64,000 nucleotides of DNA, taken from positions 1,116,001-1,180,000 of the forward strand of contig JANFNE010000010.1 of assembly GCA_024867545.1 (NCBI GenBank). Reading direction: 5' to 3'. The stretch comes from Phytopythium helicoides (Eukaryota > Oomycota > Peronosporomycetes > Pythiales > Pythiaceae). The notes below the pieces were generated by a model, which saw only the letters and a program-made list of their open reading frames with translations, did not search any database and was not told where the DNA came from. Below, piece after piece: positions 56,501-64,000 of this stretch. Both the position numbers and the translations under genes were made by a program. How positions within the stretch are numbered: the first letter of the stretch is position 1; each line of letters begins with the position of its first letter.

Positions 56501-57835
56501 GCGCTCTCTTGCTTCCCTCTCTCACGCATCGCTGGAGTGCGAGCGCGAGTACGAGCACAGGCCGAAGACCAGCCGCATCCGGCGCTCGTCGGCCTTCGGG
56601 TCGGCTGAGCAATGGCGCGGCGCTCTCTTGCTTCCCTCTCTCACGCATCGCTGGAGTGCGAGCGCGAGTACGAGCACAAGCCGAAGACCAGCCGCACCCG
56701 GTGCTCGTCGGCCTTCGGGTCGGCTGAGCAATGGCGCGGCGCTCTCTTGCTTCCCTCTCTCACGCATCGCTGGAGTGCGAGCGCGAGTACGAGCACAAGC
56801 CGAAGACCAGCCGCATCCGGCGCTCGTCGGCCTTCGGGTCGGCTGAGCAATGGCGCGGCGCTCTCTTGCTTCCCTCTCTCACGCATCGCTGGAGTGCGAG
56901 CGCGAGTACGAGCACAAACCGAAGACCAGCCGCATCCGGCGCTCGTCGGCCTTCGGGTCGGCTGAGCAATGGCGCGGCGCTCTCTTGCTTCCCTCTCTCA
57001 CGCATCGCTGGAGTGCGAGCGCGAGTACGAGCACAGGCCGAAGACCAGCCGCATCCGGCGCTCGTCGGCCTTCGGGTCGGCTGAGCAATGGCGCGGCGCT
57101 CTCTTGCTTCCCTCTCTCACGCATCGCTGGAGTGCGAGCGCGAGTACGAGCACAAGCCGAAGACCAGCCGCATCCGGCGCTCGTCGGCCTTCGGGTCGGC
57201 TGAGCAATGGCGCGGCGCTCTCTTGCTTCCCTCTCTCACGCATCGCTGGAGTGCGAGCGCGAGTACGAGCACAGGCCGAAGACCAGCCGCATCCGGCGCT
57301 CGTCGGCCTTCGGGTCGGCTGAGCAATGGCGCGGCGCTCTCTTGCTTCCCTCTCTCACGCATCGCTGGAGTGCGAGCGCGAGTACGAGCACAAGCCGAAG
57401 ACCAGCCGCATCCGGCGCTCGTCGGCCTTCGGGTCGGCTGAGCAATGGCGCGGCGCTCTCTTGCTTCCCTCTCTCACGCATCGCTGGAGTGCGAGCGCGA
57501 GTACGAGCACAAGCCGAAGACCAGCCGCATCCGGCGCTCGTCGGCCTTCGGGTCGGCTGAGCAATGGCGCGGCGCTCTCTTGCTTCCCTCTCTCACGCAT
57601 CGCTGGAGTGCGAGCGCGAGTACGAGCACAAACCGAAGACCAGCCGCATCCGGCGCTCGTCGGCCTTCGGGTCGGCTGAGCAATGGCGCGGCGCTCTCTT
57701 GCTTCCCTCTCTCACGCATCGCTGGAGTGCGAGCGCGAGTACGAGCACAAGCCGAAGACCAGCCGCACCCGGTGCTCGTCGGCCTTCGGGTCGGCTGAGC
57801 AATGGCGCGGCGCTCTCTTGCTTCCCTCTCTCACG
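53577..57835. repeat. A/B satellite, block 7 (almost pure type A)
   Basis: Two B monomers after R6, then almost only 119-base A monomers, most with the CCTTCGGGTCGG variant and AAGCC or AGGCC endings. A rare ATGACGCGGC variant occurs at 54582, 54820, 55177 and 55534 (steps of 2, 3 and 3 monomers). The array ends inside a monomer at CTCTCTCACG, where the retrotransposon begins. Confidence 0.97.
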
Positions 57836-59054
57836 TGTGGAGAAGCGGGTATCGATTTAGAGAGGCGGTGGTGGGACCCCCGTGTGACACGTGTCAGACC
57901 GAGAATGTCTCAGCGATATCCGCCATCACTGGTGGTCGGCACCATTGATATCGATCACCACTGCCGATACCCGGCACCTCATCTCGGCTGAGGCGAGGCC
58001 GATGTGGACCACAACGACATCCGACCGTGGCGATTTTCAACTGACGATTTTCATCTGGCGATGTTCAGCGGACAATCGCAATTTGACGAAGATCGACGGA
58101 CTAGGTCTTCAGATTCAGACGGTGTCCACCGGTGGTATTCGTCGATGATTGCCAGCCAAGTATGCTCAGTCGGCGATGTCCAAATTGACTGTGCCTGACG
58201 AACGATGTTCACCAACAACAGTCAACCATCAGTGCCTAATCAGCAGACTCTAGTCGACGATGTACGGCGGCAACGATCGGACATCAAGCCGGACGTGACG
58301 ATATCTCAGCGAGTGATGTTCAGCTAACGATGTTCGGTGAACGATGTTCAGCTAACGATGTTCGAGCCGCGATATTCGGCCTGCGATATCCGGCCCGCGA
58401 GGTTCGGCCGACGATGTTCAACGATCGGACATCAAGTTAGACGTGACGATATCTCAACAAGCGATGTTCAGCTGACGATGTTCGGGGAACGATGTTCGGC
58501 TAGCGACGTTCGGGTCGCGATGTTCCCCGGCGATATTCGGTCTGAGTGGTCCAGCCCGCGATGTTCGGCCGACGATGTTCGGCGATTCAACCACTGCGGT
58601 AGAGCCAGACTAGGTAATGATCGACGGTCAGTGGTAGCCAGTACAGGGGATGGGCACAGTCTGCGCTGCGCAAACAAGCAGCACCAAGGGTTGGCGACCA
58701 GTGGACTGTGGGCTAGGACGCGTGGCAGGTTTAGCGAATCAGTTGGTAATTTCCCGTGAAGTACACAAGTCTCCGCCTTCTTTGGACTTCGTCACCAGCT
58801 CATCAAGTCAACGCGCTCAAGGGGAGTGCAAGGTGGTATCGCAAAGGCATTGGATTGGATTGGTACTGCTCAGCTACGTTAGCAGAGCGTGACTGGTGGC
58901 CCGCACGAGAGAGCCACCGAGTCAATCACATTAGCCGCGGGGTGAAGACTCCCGCACCGCGGCTATCCCTCGCAACCCTACTCTTCTTTCATCAGCGTGG
59001 GTACTGCCCATCGAGATCGTGACCAAGCGTCACCCATAAGCCGACGGGTACACA
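57836..59054 (+). mobile_element. Presumed 5' LTR and leader of the Ty3/gypsy element
   Basis: Starts TGTGGAG exactly where the type A satellite monomer is interrupted. A TG..CA LTR could end at GGGTACACA (59054), 104 bases before the gag ATG. The 3' LTR is outside the window, so the LTR limits and the target duplication (possibly TCACG) cannot be confirmed, and no primer-binding site was matched to a tRNA. Short open frames inside (up to 140 codons) are not supported as genes. Confidence 0.45.
58272..58600. repeat. Minisatellite of about 14-bp units in a 149-bp duplication
   Basis: CGATGTTCGGC-like 14-16 bp units occur many times. A longer segment starting ACGATCGGACATCAAG is repeated at 58272 and 58421. 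It lies within the presumed LTR/leader. Confidence 0.75.
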
Positions 59055-59158
59055 ACGTGAAGACTTCGACCTCGGGGAAACCCCTCCGTCAGTCGGCACA
59101 CGGGAGCGCGTGAGATTGGCGACGTAGTCTGGTGACTCCAGACACGCGCTTTTCCACA

Positions 59159-61441
59159 ATGGTGCGCATGCCCGGATCTCGTGACAGTAACGAAGAAGCG
59201 CATATCAAGGAAGAGCCCGGGGCTCGCGAGGCTGGCGAATATGGGATGTCGCCAGCGTTTATCGACGCAACAACACCCGTCGAGCAGCAGATAACGGAGG
59301 GGGCGTCCGCTGCAGGAGAAGAGGGGTATCTCGAGGAGAAGCCACAAGCCCCCGTTTTGGGTCTTGACTTTCGAGACCCACTTGCTGGTGAATCCGGAGT
59401 AAAATCCGAATCACCAGCATTAAACCAAGCGACACAAGCGGTGGTCTCCGCTGTGGCGCTGAAGAAGAAGACCACCAAGGCTGCAAAGGCCAAATCGTCG
59501 ATGACAAAGAAAAAGCTGAAGGCCCCAAGCTCGGATGTCGAGCAGATGACTAAAAGGGGAATATCAAACGCCGACAAGATGCTGGAGTATGCGTATGCCC
59601 GACAAGCGCTGTTCGACTTCATCACCCGGGACCCAGTGTTGCGGCTGTACAAGACACGACTACTCAACGATCTAACCGGGCCGGTGTCACCTCCGACCCC
59701 ACCCGCGAACATGCTCACCGCGGGTCAGGCGCTCACGCATCTACTAGCCGACGCGGGCTTCGCAATCGAGTCAGTGGAAGCGAACGAGTTTCTTGAGTTG
59801 GGCTTAGAGGAGGTCCGCGCCGCGACTGGCACGCTGTTCAACCTTCTTGCTCCGCTAGTCGGAACCAAGGTGGTGGGCAAACAACGAAACCTCAGCACGA
59901 CGATACCCGGAGTCCAAGGTCAGCACGTCGACTCACCAGGATACCAGACAGGATCGTCACACTACCTTACGCCGTCGTCGGAGCCAGACTCGGATATGTC
60001 GAACGGAGTTCAGCGAATGACGTTGGGACCTGGAGGGGCAGCGATGCTTCGCTCACAGCAGGCGTTGCGCTCCAGCGCAAAGGAATACACGCCGGCTAGT
60101 GTGTTCAACGCGAGGGGAGCTACAGCAGCAAGCTCCCTGAACATCGGTGGGGCGGAAAAGACTACGTCGAGAGTTCCAGAAGCTGCATTCGACGCATTGA
60201 TAGAGGGATATCTTCGCCGCCAACAGATGAATATGCAAGCGATCTCCTCGCCCCAGCCAGGAGAAGATGTCGAGATGGAGTCTGTCGACTCCGCTGTTCA
60301 CCACTGGGAATACGATCCGGATGATCTAGACTGGACCCCAGTGAGAGCCGTGGCAGCTGCCACTGCCGTAGGTCCCCAAGCGATCATGCCCCGCGTGCGA
60401 ATGTCGGCAACATCGGACTTGAAAGAGTTCTCCGGGAGGGACACGGATGATGACCGAGCCCGCGGCTGGCTGAGCAAAGTGAAGACAGCGTTTAGCCGCG
60501 ATCAAGCGACGGATGAAGAGAAGTGCCTGATCTTCGGCGATCTCTTAATTCGACCTGCCCGCGACTGGTACCGTCAGCTCAGTCGGTCAACGCGCAACTC
60601 GTGGCCAGATCTCGTAGAGCAGTTTCAGGTCCAATACTGTGGGCAGGGCATCTCAGCTGCGCGCCAGTATTATCATGCTCGCAAGCGTTCGGATGAGTCG
60701 CCACTAGATTACCTCTACCGGCTGAACGTCGCCGGATTGCGCGCTCGGTTGAAGATCAAGGATGGACCGGCAGCAACACGCCGGGAGCACGTGGAGCATT
60801 TCATCGAGACACTCGATGACCAAGACCTCGCGGACCAGCTTACCATGCTACGTCTTCCGGATGCCGAAAGCTTGGAAGATGTCCTCCGGTCGAGGCAGCG
60901 AGCGAAGAATCGCCAACGGAAAACCACTCATGGGTCTAGCAAGTTCAGGCAGAAACCTGCATCGGCGCCAACGCCGACGGCTAACACTCGGGTTGTCCAC
61001 GTCGTTCAGGCAGGAAAAGAAGACAGCGGGTCAGAGAGCGAAGTCAGCATCTCCGATGAAGAAGGTGACCTTCGACGCGTATACCTCGCAGTCAACGATG
61101 ACAGATTGATCGCTGACGGAGAGAAGCCGGTACCGTCCGCTCGCATCGATCAAAGTCGACAGCCACGCGAACACCGTGGCGATCTCACCACCAATCGTTG
61201 TTCACACTGCGGGTCGCTCAAACACAATGATCTCGGTTGCTGGAAGCGACTGACATGTCAGAAGTGTGGCAAACAGGGACATCCATCCGACCGATGCCTA
61301 TTTGTCTGCCGGGGATGTGGAGAGCTGCACGATGTTGGGAAGTGCCCGATGGAAGAGTTTTACAACATTGTTCGCCAGTGGTACAACCCGTCTAAGCATG
61401 CAGGGATGTTACCCGCCGATGCTGAGAAGATGTTAAACTAG
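59159..61441 (+). CDS. gag: Ty3/gypsy gag protein
   Basis: A 760-residue open frame from ATG 59159 (the frame is open slightly upstream but only with GTG). The first 400 residues are poorly conserved, with a Lys-rich patch (KKKTTKAAKAKSSMTKKKLK). The retrotransposon gag core follows from about residue 420: LKEFSGRDTDDDRARGWLSK, DWYRQLSRSTRNSWPDLVEQF and LDYLYRLNVAGLRARL. Three zinc knuckles end the protein (residues about 681-731): CSHCGSLKHNDLGC, CQKCGKQGHPSDRC and CRGCGELHDVGKC. They presumably bind the element's RNA in the virus-like particle. The frame stops at TAG 61439-61441, overlapped by the -1 frame of pol. No internal stop is present, so gag looks intact. Confidence 0.9.
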   Translation: MVRMPGSRDSNEEAHIKEEPGAREAGEYGMSPAFIDATTPVEQQITEGASAAGEEGYLEEKPQAPVLGLDFRDPLAGESGVKSESPALNQATQAVVSAVALKKKTTKAAKAKSSMTKKKLKAPSSDVEQMTKRGISNADKMLEYAYARQALFDFITRDPVLRLYKTRLLNDLTGPVSPPTPPANMLTAGQALTHLLADAGFAIESVEANEFLELGLEEVRAATGTLFNLLAPLVGTKVVGKQRNLSTTIPGVQGQHVDSPGYQTGSSHYLTPSSEPDSDMSNGVQRMTLGPGGAAMLRSQQALRSSAKEYTPASVFNARGATAASSLNIGGAEKTTSRVPEAAFDALIEGYLRRQQMNMQAISSPQPGEDVEMESVDSAVHHWEYDPDDLDWTPVRAVAAATAVGPQAIMPRVRMSATSDLKEFSGRDTDDDRARGWLSKVKTAFSRDQATDEEKCLIFGDLLIRPARDWYRQLSRSTRNSWPDLVEQFQVQYCGQGISAARQYYHARKRSDESPLDYLYRLNVAGLRARLKIKDGPAATRREHVEHFIETLDDQDLADQLTMLRLPDAESLEDVLRSRQRAKNRQRKTTHGSSKFRQKPASAPTPTANTRVVHVVQAGKEDSGSESEVSISDEEGDLRRVYLAVNDDRLIADGEKPVPSARIDQSRQPREHRGDLTTNRCSHCGSLKHNDLGCWKRLTCQKCGKQGHPSDRCLFVCRGCGELHDVGKCPMEEFYNIVRQWYNPSKHAGMLPADAEKMLN

Positions 61442-64000
61442 GACGCTCGCCAGGTTGGAATCTGGTACGAGCCGAGCGCTCCGAAGTTTGTATTTTTGCC
61501 TTCGTCGAGAAGCAGTCCAAGGAGGTGATTGATGCCACGTTGATCCCTCCAATCGATAATACACGTGAGTTGCATGACAAGTGCACAGCCTCAATCGCCA
61601 GTCTTCGCACAGTCGACGAATATCGACGAGTAGACGTCGCGATGGCGTTGAACCTTTTACCTGGAGAGTCGAGGGGGTACTGGAAACACCACGCCCCGGA
61701 CAAATGGTTCAAGCAAGCGAAGGTCCACGCGAAGCTCAACAATGAAAAGGCCGTATTACTGTTTGATACCGGTGCCGAGGTGTCCATCTTGGACACCGCC
61801 TTTGCTCGTAAGGTAGGCTGCCACATTGACGACAGTCAACGGCAAGAGTGTGTGGGAATCGGCGAGGGTGCATACCTCACAGACGGACGGACAAAGGTCA
61901 AAGTGACGCTGGGAGGATCCTTGGTATACTTCTTCGATGCCTGGGTGGGCAATCTCGTCGGCCAAGACGCGATCCTCGGGATGGATTTCATGGTGCCAGC
62001 AGGTGTACGACTAGACTTGGCCGACGGCTCGGTGTGCCTCCCTGAAGAAATCCGTCTTCGGTTAGACGGGCGACGACAGCTATTTAGCGACCGGGCACGG
62101 TTGGTGACAGCAGATAGTTCGCCATTAATCGAACCAGGATACTCGGTCGAATTCCCTCTGCGCATCGACCACTCGGATAGACAGAAACTATGGGTGACGC
62201 GCGGCGAGATGTGGGTCCCGTCGATTGTTCGAGGCCCTGGACAGAAGCGGTTCCTGAAGGTGACAAACATCGGCGATAAGGAGTTGAGACTTGGTAGGCT
62301 TGAACGTCTGGGGCTCTGGCTATCCGGCGACAACGTACCCCGGCTCCCGGGTTTCGTCTCGGAAGGTTCCCGCCGCTATCAGGAGTGGCAAAACTTGGCG
62401 TACGAAGCGACTGTCGATGAGACACAGCCAAGCAACCACGAAGAACCGGAACGGTCGCCAAAGACTCTCCACCGAGAGTACCCAGCTCCGCGGGCTATTC
62501 TTCGCCGACCGGGGGACGGAACTTCTACGGCCAACGTCGTCGCCGCACTCCAACGACGGTCAGAGGTGCTCGAAGTCAATCCCCCACAAGACAAGCGACT
62601 AGAACAAGTAAAAGCGGAGCCGATCTCATGCTTCTACGAGGGAAGCGAGCTCTTCGCCGAAGACGTCGAAGCGCAGATGGCAGTGCTACCTGACGTCGTG
62701 GCGATGACTGAAGAAGTAGAGATTGATGACCTCAAAGTGGGTGACCCCGAGATAAATACGCCGGAAGAGATTGACCGATTAAGGGGTATCATCTGGAAAA
62801 AGAAACATCTCTTGATCGGCAAAGGTAACGCGCTCCCGCCAGCCTCGAAAGGTGCGGTTTGCGATATTGACGTTGGCGGGGCAAAGCCAATCGCTCAACG
62901 CGTCCGGAAGATTCCACCTCAATTCCGCGAGAAGGTAGCCGAGTTGCTGAAAGGACTACTGAGCGCGAAGATCATCCAGCCGTCGATGTCACCCTGGGCC
63001 TCGCCAATCGTCGTGGTGATCAAGAAAAACGGCGTTGACATCCGGTTGTGCATCGACTATCGCCTCGTGAACAACTTGACGAGGCTGATGGTGTATCCGA
63101 TGCCACTGATCACTGACCTCTTGGAAGACCTGGAGAAAACCTTGTGGTTCTGTTCCTTGGATATGGCGAGTGGCTTCTGGGTTGTATCGATGACGGAACG
63201 CGCGCGTGCGATCTCAGCGTTTATAACCCCATTCGGGTTGTTCGAATGGAATAGGATGCCGTTTGGGCTGAAGAATGCGCCACAGATATATCAGCGACTG
63301 GTTGACAACGCACTCTACGGTTTCCTCCGGCTGCCAGCGGACGGAAAACACAGTGCAGATCTCTACGAGGTGGGCGAACCTGACGACGCCCGACAACCGT
63401 CAGTGCTCGGAAGGCGATCATACATCGACGATATCTTGATCGCCGCCAGAGATTGGGAAGATTTGTGTGAGAAAACGGCTCGACTGTTGGACGCTTGCGA
63501 TCGGTGGAATCTGTCGATTAGTGTTGCCAAGAGCTATTGGGGTAGACCGAACGTTGACTACCTAGGACATCGTGTGACACCTGAAGGTATCGAAGCCCGT
63601 CCCAAGGAGCTGGAAACGTTGAGCGATCTGCCGTTCCCGAGGTCCCTAAAAGCGATGCAGTCTTTTCTGGGAAGCTTGAACTACTACCACCGTTTCGTTG
63701 AGGATTTTGCCATCTACGCCACCGTGCTGTACGAGCTCCGAGAAGTCGATTTTCATAGCGGGCTGCCGGTGGACCGCAACCAGCGGTTGGTTCAAGCGGT
63801 GAATGCGTTCAATGCACTCAAGCAAATGATTTCAGCAACGCCTATCCTTCGACACTTCGACCCGGACAAAGAGTGCGTAGCTATCGTTTATGCCAGTGAG
63901 TGGGCCATCGCCGCGGTCTTGACCCAAGAACACGATGGAGTCTTCGAGCCAGTCAAATTCACGAGCCGGACGTTGAAGTCAAACGAGCTCAACTATGCGG
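61426..64000 (+). CDS. pol: Ty3/gypsy pol polyprotein: protease, reverse transcriptase, RNase H (3' end outside window)
   Basis: This frame is open from 61426 to the window edge (about 858 codons), -1 relative to gag; its first ATG is only at 61642, which favours expression by frameshifting. Order: aspartic protease with LFDTGAEVSIL (catalytic Asp codon 61765) and AILGMDFM; a long linker; reverse transcriptase with IRLCIDYRLVN, SLDMASGFW (catalytic Asp 63160), MPFGLKNAP and YIDDILIA (63421); then LGHRVTPEGIEARP and MQSFLGSLNYYHRF; then RNase H-like VYASEWAIAAVLTQ, cut by the edge. About 27 residues are inserted between MPFGLKNAP and YIDD. The RNase H motif has Tyr where Asp is usual. No stop or frameshift breaks it, so the element may be young. 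Integrase would lie to the right. Confidence 0.92.
61432..61482 (+). promoter_or_regulatory. Candidate -1 ribosomal frameshift site between gag and pol
   Basis: In the gag frame the sequence reads G TTA AAC immediately before the gag stop TAG. GTTAAAC (61432-61438) lets both tRNAs re-pair one base back (GTT AAA), which is exactly the pol frame. It is followed by a stem of nine base pairs with one bulge, GGACGCTCG (61441-61449) with CGAGCGCTCC (61473-61482), and an inner CCAG/CTGG hairpin in the loop. Confidence 0.6.

Noticed and set aside
15917..57835. CRISPR array
   Set aside because: Units are tandem with no unique spacers, far too long, in a eukaryotic context, and no cas genes are present.

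Overview
The window looks like a repeat-dominated stretch of a GC-rich oomycete nuclear genome, probably of the Phytophthora/Pythium kind. The grounds are short introns (about 63-89 bases) with GT..AG borders, compact genes, and a Ty3/gypsy element whose pol sequence resembles what I remember of oomycete gypsy elements. That assignment is an inference. No rRNA, tRNA, CRISPR array or prokaryotic operon is visible.

Layout. (1) 1-5.05 kb is gene-bearing and all minus strand: the start of a long coiled-coil protein with a dynein-adaptor CC1-box-like motif (817 to beyond base 1), an M48 metallopeptidase (2852-1932), a mitochondrial-type fumarylacetoacetate-hydrolase-domain protein with one intron (4616-3625), and a terminal exon with a poly-Asp tail (5033-4879). 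(2) 6370-11855 is a 331-bp satellite of about 16.6 nearly identical copies. (3) 11.86-14.5 kb holds a decayed minus-strand gene, a 124-bp array apparently amplified from an exon of the same family, and an inverted, broken copy of the poly-Asp exon. (4) 15.1-47.9 kb and 53.6-57.8 kb hold about 31 kb of a 103-139 bp satellite built from two monomer types. It is punctuated by six 1078-bp modules (called R here) that are almost identical, plus one old truncated R copy. (5) 48-52.5 kb is a single-copy island with a four-exon C-terminal-motor kinesin (kinesin-14 type), bracketed by diverged solitary satellite monomers. (6) From 57836 a Ty3/gypsy retrotransposon is inserted in a satellite monomer: presumed 5' LTR/leader, gag with three zinc knuckles, and a pol in the -1 frame (protease, reverse transcriptase, RNase H) running off the right edge.

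The host genes show no operon-like relationship; they are islands in satellite DNA. The main interest is how the satellites arose (coding sequence appears to have been captured into tandem arrays at least twice), the modular R-plus-satellite architecture, and a candidate -1 frameshift signal joining gag and pol. Very long open frames on the minus strand of the satellite (up to 2450 codons) are treated as composition artefacts.
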